NCBI GenBank assembly: GCA_015231955.1
Contig: JADGAN010000051.1
Coordinates: 1-33,481 of the forward strand
Source: Oligoflexia bacterium
GTDB taxonomy: Bacteria; Bdellovibrionota; Bacteriovoracia; Bacteriovoracales; Bacteriovoracaceae
Reading direction: 5' to 3'
Length of the DNA stretch: 33,481 nucleotides
A program made the position numbers and the translations under genes. Of this stretch, positions 8,002-16,960 are shown in pieces. Under the pieces are notes generated by a model. The model had not been told where the DNA came from and searched no databases. It saw only the letters and a program-made list of their open reading frames with translations. Each line of letters begins with the position of its first letter. Positions within the stretch are counted from its first letter, which is position 1.

Positions 8002-9333
8002 ATGAAAGTTCTAGTATCTAGGATTCTAGCTCTCCTCTTTTTGATTCATGCAGGGGTGTTTTCGTATGCTTATTCAAGCGAGCCTTCTCAGTGGATCAGG
8101 GGATTTTGTCTTACTGAAAATAGTTTATCAGAGCTTGTAATTAACCCAACAGGAGATAAAAGTGACGCCCAAAAAGCGGTCGATCAGATTAAAAGATTGG
8201 GAGGCAATCATATTGTCTTAAACCCTCGTGCGATCATGCTCAATCCGAAAGCAAATGATGTGATCCCTTTAACCAGTCCTGCGAATAGACAAGAAGAGAT
8301 GCAAAAGTATGCTCAACTGATTAAATATATTCATTCACAAGGCATGACTGTTGGCATTCGTCCGATCTTTTTTGTTGTCCGAGATGCGACAACTCATGCT
8401 CCGTATGTCGAAACTTTAGTGGATGCTCAAGGGAGAGCTTACAAAAAAACTTGGTGGCATGGAAATATTCAGCCAAATGATCCTGATCAGTGGTTTCGCT
8501 CTTTTAAGTCCTACCTTGATAACTACCTCTTAATTGCAAAATTAAATAAAGTGGCGGAATTTACCATTGGTGCCGAACTTTATAGTATGACTGTGGGAAT
8601 TGAAGATCAGTGGAAAGAGTATCCTCACGGTTTTCCACAACAGTGGTTGCAACTGCTTCGATATGTAAGACAAAAGTTAGGCAGTAAAACTCGTATCATG
8701 TATGATATTAACTTTACCGATGATAGCGTAAACGTGGGCGGTGGTTTGGTCGCAAGTGGTGGAGAGTTGGAGCGTTGGCGCTATCGCTTAGTGGATTTGG
8801 CCCCTGATGATCGTGAACATCCGACCACGGACAATCAAAGTTGGTTTGATCTTGTGGCCTTCTGGAAAGAGTTGAATGCTGTCGGCATTGATATGTATCG
8901 CTCTTTGGCAGATAAAAACATTCAACCTATTGATGACTATAATACTTTATTGTCGGTCTTGAAAATTCGTGGAGAGGAGTTTGCTTCGCAATTGGATAAC
9001 ACCCTTATCGAAATTGAGGCCACTCTCGATCACCATAAACTGGCCATTTTCAAAGAGGTCGGCTATCGCAGTATCACGAATGGTTTTGTGGATCCGTTCA
9101 ATTATGATGTGTATGCCAACCGTAACGATGTAAATATTCCTCATCAAGCGGCCGCTTATGAAACCTTTTTTAATTCGTTCTGGGCCCCCAACTTTAATTG
9201 GTTTAATGGGGTCAATTTTTGGGATGTGGCCATCGATTCAAAACGCCAAGGTTCTCGTGATCCTGGGTTCACTCCCATCAACAAACCTTTAACGGAAAAA
9301 GTGATTTCCTCCTTTTATAAAGGTGAAAGATAA
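8002..9333 (+). CDS. GH113-like glycoside hydrolase, secreted
   Basis: 443 residues with a signal peptide (cleavage near YAYSS). The domain resembles glycoside hydrolase family 113 TIM barrels: IKRLGGNHIVLNPRAIML, GMTVGIRPIFFV, then the acid/base region EFTIGAELYSM with Glu192, VGIDMYRS near 295 and the nucleophile region FKEVGYRS with Glu352. Both catalytic glutamates expected for a retaining hydrolase are present. Known GH113 members are beta-mannanases or related endo-hydrolases. Here it heads an operon for a predicted ManNAc-type glycan, so I infer trimming, release or quality control of that polymer in the periplasm. It overlaps the next gene by 11 bp. Confidence 0.8.
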   Translation: MKVLVSRILALLFLIHAGVFSYAYSSEPSQWIRGFCLTENSLSELVINPTGDKSDAQKAVDQIKRLGGNHIVLNPRAIMLNPKANDVIPLTSPANRQEEMQKYAQLIKYIHSQGMTVGIRPIFFVVRDATTHAPYVETLVDAQGRAYKKTWWHGNIQPNDPDQWFRSFKSYLDNYLLIAKLNKVAEFTIGAELYSMTVGIEDQWKEYPHGFPQQWLQLLRYVRQKLGSKTRIMYDINFTDDSVNVGGGLVASGGELERWRYRLVDLAPDDREHPTTDNQSWFDLVAFWKELNAVGIDMYRSLADKNIQPIDDYNTLLSVLKIRGEEFASQLDNTLIEIEATLDHHKLAIFKEVGYRSITNGFVDPFNYDVYANRNDVNIPHQAAAYETFFNSFWAPNFNWFNGVNFWDVAIDSKRQGSRDPGFTPINKPLTEKVISSFYKGER

Positions 9334-10198
9334 ATTGGAGACAATAAAGAAAATTTTTATCACTATTGGTGATTGTTTCTGCTTGTGTTGCTGCTGCTGC
9401 TGCTTGTTCTTTAGCTGTTTTAAAACTGCTTTTGCTATATCCGATGTTAATCTTTATAGCGAGAGCAGTTTTAAACAAAGAAGTAACAATGCAGTCAATG
9501 CAACCAAGCTAACAGCTCTGCAAGCGGTTTGGAAGGAACGGTTGCATCTTTATTTACAACTAGGACTAGAAGAAGATACCAAAAGTAATCACACCGAGGT
9601 CTATAACTATAACCATGCCTTTGCTGGCGTAGGTGGACGCTTTTTTCTTCTTCCGCAACTCTTTCTCTTTGGAGAAATAAGGGGCAATCAGCAGCTGTTG
9701 CCGAAAGAGCGAGCGGCCGCTTATCGCAAGCTTGAACAGCGAATGGGCGCCATTTTTTACTCCTATGATGAGCTTTTTCAAGATAAAACCAATCTCTTTG
9801 CCGAAAATTATGGAGAGTTGATTAGTAGCAATCAATTGCGAAAGCACTCTAATCTCTATGGGACGATAAAATCAAAACTAGGAAATCGTTTTACGCTTCC
9901 TGATTCATGGAGAGAGTTCCTCTCGGCGCACTCTATGGGGATAGATGCTTTTGCATTGGGCGAACTTAAGCGTGATCGTCGTGGGTACTATGAGGAAAAT
10001 GTGCAAGAGATAGGATTAGGAATCCGTCCGCAATTAAGATGGAATCATTGGAGTATTGCTTTCGATGTCAGTAAAGTCTGGGGGGCCTACGCTGGTGTTG
10101 AGAGAGAGAATAAAAACCCTTATGGAAGCAAGAGCAAGTACGATGATTTTCGATTGTTATTCACTCTTTATGCCGATCAGCTTCAGGGGGGATTATAA
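9323..10198 (+). CDS. Outer-membrane-type protein with poly-Cys leader
   Basis: 291 residues from GTG 9323, inside the last codons of the GH113-like gene. The leader is extraordinary: ten of about 20 hydrophobic residues are Cys, encoded by a TGC-repeat tract at 9380-9405. The mature part has alternating strands rich in Tyr, Phe and Leu (LHLYLQLGLEE, GVGGRFFLLPQLFLFGEIR, IGLGIRPQLRWNHWSIAFDV, FRLLFTLYAD), which suggests an outer-membrane beta barrel. Its position directly before an NfrB-like synthase parallels nfrA, and it may correspond to the C-terminal membrane part of NfrA; that is inference from context. A TTG at 9335 is an alternative start. Confidence 0.65.
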   Translation: MKDKLETIKKIFITIGDCFCLCCCCCCLFFSCFKTAFAISDVNLYSESSFKQRSNNAVNATKLTALQAVWKERLHLYLQLGLEEDTKSNHTEVYNYNHAFAGVGGRFFLLPQLFLFGEIRGNQQLLPKERAAAYRKLEQRMGAIFYSYDELFQDKTNLFAENYGELISSNQLRKHSNLYGTIKSKLGNRFTLPDSWREFLSAHSMGIDAFALGELKRDRRGYYEENVQEIGLGIRPQLRWNHWSIAFDVSKVWGAYAGVERENKNPYGSKSKYDDFRLLFTLYADQLQGGL

Positions 10199-10200
10199 TA

Positions 10201-11589
10201 ATGGATCTCCTTTTTGCTATCGATGATTTTTCAATGGCACTGTTTGTGCTGATTGTTTTCTTATTTGCCTTTTTTGGATTAGATGATCTTTTTATTGATC
10301 TTTACTATAGAGTGAGAAAATTAGCTCCCCTGCAGATATCCCCAAAAAAGTTGCGCGATCTTTGCACTTGGAAGGAAAAAAATATCGCCATCATGGTCGC
10401 TTGTTGGCATGAAGATGATGTCTTGCAGAGGATGATTAGTGGGAATATCTCTCGAATACAATATGCTCATTACCACTTTTTTCTGGGAGTCTATCCCAAC
10501 GATGCCGCAACTATGGCCGTTGCTAACGATCTTAAGCATCGTTATTCCAATGTACATATGGTGGTTAATGCTTCAAGTGGACCAACTTCTAAGGGGCAGA
10601 TGATCAATCAAATTGCCCAAGCGATCTTCTCTTTTGAAAAGCAGGTAGCGGATCCCTTTCATATTATCATGTTTCATGATTCAGAAGATATGATCCATCC
10701 TTTGTCCTTAAAGGTGATCAACTATTATATGGATCAAAAAGATGAAGAATACGATTTTATTCAGATTCCTATCTTCTCTATGCCTGTTAGAAAAAGAGAG
10801 TTGGTCTCAGGTGTTTACATGGAGGAGTTTGCAGAGTCGCACTTAAAAGATCTTTTGGTTCGTGCCGATTTAAAGTTACCGATTCCCTCCGCAGGAGTGG
10901 GGACGGCCATGAGCAGGAGATTGGTACAAACTTATATGCAGGCACAAGATGGAAATCTTCTAAATCCCCTCGCCTTAACAGAAGATTATGAATTAGGGGT
11001 TTCAGCTCTTCGCCACCACATGAAATCAACCTTCCTGCTTTGCATGTATGAGAACGAATATATTGCGACCAAAGAGTATTTTCCTAAAAAATTCTGGCAT
11101 TCAGTGAGACAAAAATCGCGGTGGACGCTTGGAATTGTTTTTCAAGGGACAAAAAATTTAGGGTGGAGCGACTCTTTTAAAGAGAACTATTTTTTATATC
11201 GTGATCGCAAGACTATTCTAACCACACCCCTGTCGTTGCTTGGAATGGTGCTGTTTGTGTTCTTTTTGATCAGGGTTCTCGGAGACCATACTTTTTTTGC
11301 TAAAACGGTGACTTATACAAATGATTTTAGTGAGGTGCTGGCCATTCTCCTCGTGGTGAATCTGGGATATATGTGCAATCGCATCTATCAGCGGACATTG
11401 TTTACTTATAAAATTTATGGAACCTCTCACGCGCTGTTGGTGACTCCGCGGATTGTGGTAGGAAATATTATTAATGCGCTAGCAGTTTTTCAAGCAAGCA
11501 AGCAGTTCGTGCAATCCTTAGTAACGGGAAAGGCCCCAAAGTGGATTAAGACGAAGCATGAGCTTCCTGCAGATTTTGGTGTGAAGTAA
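10201..11589 (+). CDS. NfrB-like family 2 glycosyltransferase (polysaccharide synthase)
   Basis: 462 residues. An N-terminal membrane helix (residues ~8-28) is followed by a GT-A domain closely resembling the N-terminal half of E. coli NfrB: VACWHEDDVLQRM, FFLGVYPND, SGPTSKGQMIN, the DxD region HDSEDMIHP (Asp160, Asp163), PSAGVGTAMSRR, LTEDYELG (TED 260-262) and RQKSRWTLG (QxxRW 304-308). C-terminal helices span ~340-450. All catalytic motifs of processive synthases are present. E. coli NfrB polymerises a ManNAc glycan and carries a C-terminal c-di-GMP-binding domain; here the protein ends without it. GGGGG lies seven bases before ATG 10201. wecB in the same operon would supply the UDP-ManNAc donor. 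Confidence 0.85.
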   Translation: MDLLFAIDDFSMALFVLIVFLFAFFGLDDLFIDLYYRVRKLAPLQISPKKLRDLCTWKEKNIAIMVACWHEDDVLQRMISGNISRIQYAHYHFFLGVYPNDAATMAVANDLKHRYSNVHMVVNASSGPTSKGQMINQIAQAIFSFEKQVADPFHIIMFHDSEDMIHPLSLKVINYYMDQKDEEYDFIQIPIFSMPVRKRELVSGVYMEEFAESHLKDLLVRADLKLPIPSAGVGTAMSRRLVQTYMQAQDGNLLNPLALTEDYELGVSALRHHMKSTFLLCMYENEYIATKEYFPKKFWHSVRQKSRWTLGIVFQGTKNLGWSDSFKENYFLYRDRKTILTTPLSLLGMVLFVFFLIRVLGDHTFFAKTVTYTNDFSEVLAILLVVNLGYMCNRIYQRTLFTYKIYGTSHALLVTPRIVVGNIINALAVFQASKQFVQSLVTGKAPKWIKTKHELPADFGVK

Positions 11590-11604
11590 AAGGAGATACC
11601 TGTG

Positions 11605-12765
11605 ATGATAAAAAAAATAGTTTGCCTCTGTTTCTTACTTAGCTTTTATGCTGTCTCGTTGGCCGTGGCCGAAGAAAAGGATTTTCTTAACACGGAAATT
11701 TATTTCAAGGATATCTGCCTTGGAAAAAGAACGATGGTTACGACAGGGGAGAGCAATCTGGTCGTATCTATTACTGGACTAAAACCTTATTCAGTGATTG
11801 ATGTGATGATCAATGTTGAACCCATTTTTATCAACACCGATGACGATGAGGTGATGGAAAAGAAAAATATTAAATTTACCAAGGTGAATGTTGGTCGTGA
11901 TGGAGAATTTCACTATGTAAAGCATATTCGTTTGAAGAAAATCCCTGAAGATCAAGAGTCGGCATTCAATATGGTTGTTAGAAGTTTAGCAGAGCGATTT
12001 CAATTCTTGTCGAAGACAAAAAAGATAAAGCTCCCTTATAGTAAAATTTATAAGGCGACCCTTTCTTGGAATGATCACAATGAAAATCTATATGGAAGAT
12101 CGTCAAGTGATCTTTTTTTAGCAGAGAAGTCGGAGAAACTTTTTGTTTCCCAAAAAGGACCGATTTGTTTTTGGGAAACAGAAGCGCAAATAATCTCTGA
12201 GTACAATTTTAATGAAACATTAAGTAATAAAGTCTTAACTCGTAATCAAGATTTTGCAAAGACAACTGCTGTTACACTCAACTATGGTCATGGTCCAATG
12301 ATGGAAGTTAATCCCGATTTATCCACGGTCACGGCGTCCCCTGTTGGGTTTATTGGAGGCATCTTTTTTAAAAAAATTCATGCTTACTCTAGATCTAAAA
12401 CCACGCACACCTCTTTGATTCAACGTTGGGCCTTAGAGCCGGGGCAAGGTGGCTTCTTTGGCAATAGACTCTCCTATAGTCGCTATATCGTAGAGAGCTA
12501 CAATAGAGAATATAACACAGAGAGTGGCTGCTATGAGTGGAAAAAGAGTGAGGAGAGCTATTTGGATGTGGGTGCGGCATCGACAGATTTATACCTGGTT
12601 CCGCAAGAATATTCGGGAAACATGGAAGAGAGCATGAGCTTTATTCAAAAAGTGCGACCTTCCCTCGATACTTGTAAAACACCCAGGTTTACAGGGAAAG
12701 TGAATTTTATTGTTAGCGACAGTGATGATTTATTATATGCGTACCCGTTAAGTGAAAATCAATAA
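11605..12765 (+). CDS. Secreted protein of unknown function, polysaccharide operon
   Basis: About 386 residues; starts at ATG 11605 or GTG 11602, with AGGAG six to nine bases upstream. A signal peptide (MIKKIVCLCFLLSFYAVSLAVA) is clear. The mature protein begins with a beta-rich segment containing GLKPYSVIDVMINVEPIF and ends with a second beta-rich region (ALEPGQGGFFGNRLSYSRYIV). It resembles the next gene product in length, layout and local motifs: a membrane-interaction-like VGFIGGIFFKK segment, then a Pro-Gly turn, a Tyr-rich strand and a single late Cys. I do not recognise a named family. By position it is probably a periplasmic or surface accessory factor for the glycan. Confidence 0.7.
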   Translation: MIKKIVCLCFLLSFYAVSLAVAEEKDFLNTEIYFKDICLGKRTMVTTGESNLVVSITGLKPYSVIDVMINVEPIFINTDDDEVMEKKNIKFTKVNVGRDGEFHYVKHIRLKKIPEDQESAFNMVVRSLAERFQFLSKTKKIKLPYSKIYKATLSWNDHNENLYGRSSSDLFLAEKSEKLFVSQKGPICFWETEAQIISEYNFNETLSNKVLTRNQDFAKTTAVTLNYGHGPMMEVNPDLSTVTASPVGFIGGIFFKKIHAYSRSKTTHTSLIQRWALEPGQGGFFGNRLSYSRYIVESYNREYNTESGCYEWKKSEESYLDVGAASTDLYLVPQEYSGNMEESMSFIQKVRPSLDTCKTPRFTGKVNFIVSDSDDLLYAYPLSENQ

Positions 12766-12812
12766 CAAAAAGAGTTGTATGATAAACAACATAGAACAAA
12801 GGATGAATCAAA

Positions 12813-13898
12813 ATGATGAATAAAGTGGATAAAATAAAGACCGTGAGGTTAGGGAGTTTGCTTGTTTTATTTTTCCTGTTTGCATTTACAGGAAGTAGCT
12901 TTGCAGCAGAATTACAAAATAAATTGAGTGTGGATTCCATCGCCATCTCGCCCAAGTATATTAACTTAAAGTATGGAAAATTTTATGTCTCTAGCAATGA
13001 AGAAGAGTGCAGTGTTTTTAAAGGAACGTTTGCTGGAAATTCTGTAACTTTTAAGGCCCAGGCGGCCGGAGGGCAAGGAGCATACGAGCATACCTTAGTT
13101 TACTTGATTAATGAAAGTTATGATACCAAAGAGTTTAAGACTTACCAAGTTACCAATAGAGGTCGGCGAGGTGGAGACACAACCTTTACCATTCAATTAC
13201 CCTTTTTAAAGGAGAGCGTTCCTTTTGTGAATCAAGTGGTCACCTTGATCACCAAAGATAGCAAAGGAAAAGCGGTCTCTACTGATTTGAAATTTACAGT
13301 TTCAAGACCAGTGGTGCTAACGCACTCTCGGCCAGAACTCTCTGCCAAAGCAGATTGTTATCAACGTTATCCTGCTTATAAATCGGTAGCATCGGTATTA
13401 TCCAATGGTAGCACCAATATTAGTAACGTCGAGATTATTCAAGGGATTCAACGCCTCTGGAGTAATCGTGATGGACGTCGCTGGGGTGTTCACTTTACTC
13501 CAACGGTCTTTACCGCTGGGGTTGGGCTTAGCCTATTTGGTGTTAACTATGAGCACTTTAGAGAAACATCAAAACAAACAGTGGAGACGGTAGAGGTCAG
13601 AACAACCTACAACCTTAACCCTGGCGATTTTCTCCAAATCTATACGCAACCTACTCGCTATGTAACCGCCTACGATGCAACGTTGGTATCACCTTGTGGA
13701 GAACGAGAGACCATTGAAGCTGCTTACATGTTTCAATGGTGGGGATTTTCCTATCACGTTTTCCATGTTGATCCCTACGACACGATGGAGCCAGATGTCA
13801 ATACCATTGGCGCCCCTATTCGCAACACTTGTTCGTCCGAGTATGAGGATATTGTCTCGAGGATGGATGGAGATAATTTTGTGAGTACGAATAATTAA
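12813..13898 (+). CDS. Secreted protein, probable paralogue of the preceding gene
   Basis: 361 residues; ATG 12813 (or 12816) follows AAAGGA. The signal peptide ends near GSSFA. The N-terminal half has an immunoglobulin-like beta pattern (SVTFKAQAAGGQGAYEHTLV, then TTFTIQLPFL and VVTLITKDSKG). The C-terminal half has VHFTPTVFTAGVGLSLFGVN, LNPGDFLQIYTQPTRYVTAY and AYMFQWWGFSYHV, which line up in order with segments of the previous protein. The two probably arose by duplication and may act as a pair. No family recognised. Confidence 0.7.
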   Translation: MMNKVDKIKTVRLGSLLVLFFLFAFTGSSFAAELQNKLSVDSIAISPKYINLKYGKFYVSSNEEECSVFKGTFAGNSVTFKAQAAGGQGAYEHTLVYLINESYDTKEFKTYQVTNRGRRGGDTTFTIQLPFLKESVPFVNQVVTLITKDSKGKAVSTDLKFTVSRPVVLTHSRPELSAKADCYQRYPAYKSVASVLSNGSTNISNVEIIQGIQRLWSNRDGRRWGVHFTPTVFTAGVGLSLFGVNYEHFRETSKQTVETVEVRTTYNLNPGDFLQIYTQPTRYVTAYDATLVSPCGERETIEAAYMFQWWGFSYHVFHVDPYDTMEPDVNTIGAPIRNTCSSEYEDIVSRMDGDNFVSTNN

Positions 13899-13947
13899 GC
13901 GTGGCCTTGAATGTAAAAAACAAGAGATGTGAGATGTGAGGTATAGA

Positions 13948-16944
13948 ATGAGGAATATAAAAAAAAATATCTTGATTGCTGCCGTTGTTACTATTGTTGC
14001 TATTAGAGTGAGTGCTGCTCTCATCTTGAATCCAGTGTTTGCTTCTTCTCCTTCGCAGGCACCAAAGATTAGCGCTGGAGTTAAAGAGATCTACATTACT
14101 TCTCAAAGTTACACCTTCGGATCCGATGGCATGGCCCGTGTGTTGCAATCGTTAAGTGATGTTGGGATCACCTCTATCACCGCAGAGATCCGTCTGGCGA
14201 TGAATGGTGCCAATGAATCAGAAGTTTATCATCCACCCTACCGATCGCAAAAAATCGATATCATTAATATGATTTCTCATCTTATTCATAATCACTCTGA
14301 TCTGGTTTTAAAGCCGGTGATCTTCGAGCGACCAGGGAAAGGGGTAACTAATCGACTTTTAGCAGTCAATCCTCGAAATGTTGCTAGATGGTTTAGTCAT
14401 TACAAAAATGTTTATACATTATATGCGGCGATTGCAGCTGAGCGAGAGGTAAGAGAGCTTGTTTTGGGTGTTGGTCTTACCAATATTTGGAGAGTAGACA
14501 ATGCTGACCTTTGGCTTAATTTCATGGAAAAAGTTGCTCGTGATACCAAAGGAAAAACTAAGCTTAGTATTGAGCTCACTTCTTCTCGTGATCTGGACTC
14601 TTTGCGAGAGTGGAAAATTCGTGCGCCGGCAAAATGGAGACAATTGCTTTCGCTCTTAAATCTTGTTCGCGTGGTTCCCTCTGGATTTCCAGAGAGAGTG
14701 AGCACATGGAGGGCCGAAGCGTTGGCAGAACAAATAACAGCATCTCTACAGAGTGTTGATGAGTTATTTGATGGAAAAATGCCACTGAGTATTGCAAGCA
14801 TGACTGTTCCTGCGTGTGATCACATTGCTTATCATGAAGAGCAAGTGAATTGCCTTGATCTTCATGATAATAACGCTTTTAACTATGATGTCCAAAAAAA
14901 TGCTTTGGAAGCCTTATCCGCTTCACTCTCTTTGATTCCCTCTCCGCTTATTGATCGAGTACAGGAGTTGGAATTAAATAGCAGTAACACCGATCCTGAA
15001 CCCTTAGATCGTGAGCGTGACTTTCGATTGCTTTTGCCAAATCCCGCGTTTCAACAGATGCTGAAAAATTTTTTTTTACCCTATTTAACCAAAAACCCCT
15101 TTTATGATTGGAAAAGTGTTAAAAATTTTCATTACTCTGCCGATGATGATAATGTTGTTGTCGATTCTCAAAAATGGCAAGCATGTCTTTATTATGATGA
15201 AGAAGATGAGAAAGATTTAATAGGTGCGATTCATGTGCGTATGCTGGCCAATCTCATCGGTGGCTTTCCAAAATGGCAGGCCGTATGGAAAAAACTTCAC
15301 AAGTATGTATCGGGTGATCTTTTTCGTTGTCAGACAGCTTTTTATATTGGAACCAATTATACGGCCAAAGTTCCTGATAGCTTTCTTCATGATAGTGCGA
15401 TTTATTCCCAAACTCACCATCTGACTTGGATGAACTATAAAATCTGGGATTATCTTGAACACTATAAGGCCATGATGTCTAGTAATGCCAGTACGGCCAT
15501 TACTACGACAACACCGCCACTGTCACCCCTGGGATTTGAGTATGTTAAAATCGATCAGCCTCTCACAACGCCCTCTGAAACCAATGAAGATCCAGGTTTT
15601 TTCCGCTACTTTGATTACAAAGGGGAGAGCTTTTTCAAACTGGCGATGTGGAGTAAAGAAAGCAAGCGCTTTGCCTCTTCTCCTGAGTTGGTTGAGGTTA
15701 AGCTCGCTTCAGGGATTGATCCTCTTAAGCTACAAGTGCTTTCATGGGCCAGGCACTCTAAGCTTGCCGATCGAACTATTCCCTACGTTATAAGACAGTT
15801 TAATCAAGCGGGAGGATCTCTCTTTTATTTTGCAGACTCTCCCTTTAGTTATTCCCACTACGAAGATCGCTATATGATTTTTACCGATATCCTATGGGAT
15901 ATCTTAAAGGAAGAGGCGCCTAAAGGCCCAAAGATGGCGTTGGTTCGCTTAGAAGATATTAGTGTGATTTCAGAAAAAAAATATGTTCTCTGGGCAATCG
16001 ATTATCTTGCTGCTCGAAAGATCCCCTTTTCCTTGGCCGTGATTCCCTTTTATAGCAACGTTTTTCCCAGTCGTTTTAGCTATAGTCCTGTCTGGAAACC
16101 TATTTCCGATTATCCTGATAGCATAGGCATTCTTCAATATGCCAAGGCAAGAAATGCCGATTTTGTTTTTCATGGAGTTGCTCATCAGGCCGGTAATTAT
16201 ATTGGAGGGTATATGGGAATTACCGGATCCGATTTTGAATTTTGGATGTTCCCAGAAAATGTGCCACTTCCCAATGACTCAACCGATTTTATCTTAGATC
16301 TTTTAGAGAAAGGAGAACATATTTTTCACAAATTGGGCATTAAACCAGTGGCCTGGGAAAACCCTCACTATGCTTGTAGCGTGCTCGACTCTATACTTTT
16401 TGGAAAGGTCTTTGAATGGAATTATCATCGCTCGCTTTACTTCAAAACCCATATCCAACAGGAGGGTGCTTTGCAACCAAGGCATCGAATGTTTGAGTGC
16501 TTAAGTGAAGAGTGTAGAAGTGATCGTCGTGCGCGTGCACGGGAAATAAAAGTGGAATCGGACATCAGTGAATTTGGAGGACAAATTTTCCCTTATACCA
16601 TTTATAAAGATATCTATGGGCAATCCATTATTCCAGAGACACTCGGATTTATTGATTACACCGCCTATCGAGCAGACACCTGGAGACCCGTCTCCAATCA
16701 CTTGGATATTTTAAGGAGGGCCAAAAAATTAAAAGTGATCCGTGGTGCAGTGGCCTCATTCTTCTGGCACCCAAGCGTTTTAAATGGTAATGGCCTTTAC
16801 TATCTTGATAGTCCCGGTAGCTATGAGGCCATGAATAATGGAAAGAAAACCCTAACGGAAATTATCGAGGGGTTACAGAAAATGGGTTATGTCTTTGCTA
16901 GTATTAGTGACTGCAAACTTTTTCCAAGATCCAATTGTATATAA
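13948..16944 (+). CDS. Pseudo-GH domain fused to DUF2334 polysaccharide deacetylase
   Basis: 998 residues from ATG 13948 (GTGAGG six bases upstream; GTG 13936 is an alternative). The N-terminus has a signal anchor (ILIAAVVTIVAIRVSAALIL). Residues ~40-330 resemble the GH113-like barrel of the gene at 8002, but the acid/base segment reads LVLGVGLTNIW, with Gly where the relative has Glu. Residues ~660-998 are a DUF2334 deacetylase: MALVRLEDISVIS near 662 with the metal-site Asp, IPFSLAVIPFY, FVFHGVAHQ near 738, and WENPHYACS near 803. Known: DUF2334 proteins belong to the NodB-like carbohydrate esterase fold. Inferred: glycan binding by the dead barrel and N-deacetylation of the ManNAc polymer, similar in logic to PelA or PgaB. 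Confidence 0.8.
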   Translation: MRNIKKNILIAAVVTIVAIRVSAALILNPVFASSPSQAPKISAGVKEIYITSQSYTFGSDGMARVLQSLSDVGITSITAEIRLAMNGANESEVYHPPYRSQKIDIINMISHLIHNHSDLVLKPVIFERPGKGVTNRLLAVNPRNVARWFSHYKNVYTLYAAIAAEREVRELVLGVGLTNIWRVDNADLWLNFMEKVARDTKGKTKLSIELTSSRDLDSLREWKIRAPAKWRQLLSLLNLVRVVPSGFPERVSTWRAEALAEQITASLQSVDELFDGKMPLSIASMTVPACDHIAYHEEQVNCLDLHDNNAFNYDVQKNALEALSASLSLIPSPLIDRVQELELNSSNTDPEPLDRERDFRLLLPNPAFQQMLKNFFLPYLTKNPFYDWKSVKNFHYSADDDNVVVDSQKWQACLYYDEEDEKDLIGAIHVRMLANLIGGFPKWQAVWKKLHKYVSGDLFRCQTAFYIGTNYTAKVPDSFLHDSAIYSQTHHLTWMNYKIWDYLEHYKAMMSSNASTAITTTTPPLSPLGFEYVKIDQPLTTPSETNEDPGFFRYFDYKGESFFKLAMWSKESKRFASSPELVEVKLASGIDPLKLQVLSWARHSKLADRTIPYVIRQFNQAGGSLFYFADSPFSYSHYEDRYMIFTDILWDILKEEAPKGPKMALVRLEDISVISEKKYVLWAIDYLAARKIPFSLAVIPFYSNVFPSRFSYSPVWKPISDYPDSIGILQYAKARNADFVFHGVAHQAGNYIGGYMGITGSDFEFWMFPENVPLPNDSTDFILDLLEKGEHIFHKLGIKPVAWENPHYACSVLDSILFGKVFEWNYHRSLYFKTHIQQEGALQPRHRMFECLSEECRSDRRARAREIKVESDISEFGGQIFPYTIYKDIYGQSIIPETLGFIDYTAYRADTWRPVSNHLDILRRAKKLKVIRGAVASFFWHPSVLNGNGLYYLDSPGSYEAMNNGKKTLTEIIEGLQKMGYVFASISDCKLFPRSNCI

Positions 16945-16960
16945 TAAGGAAGGTAAAACC

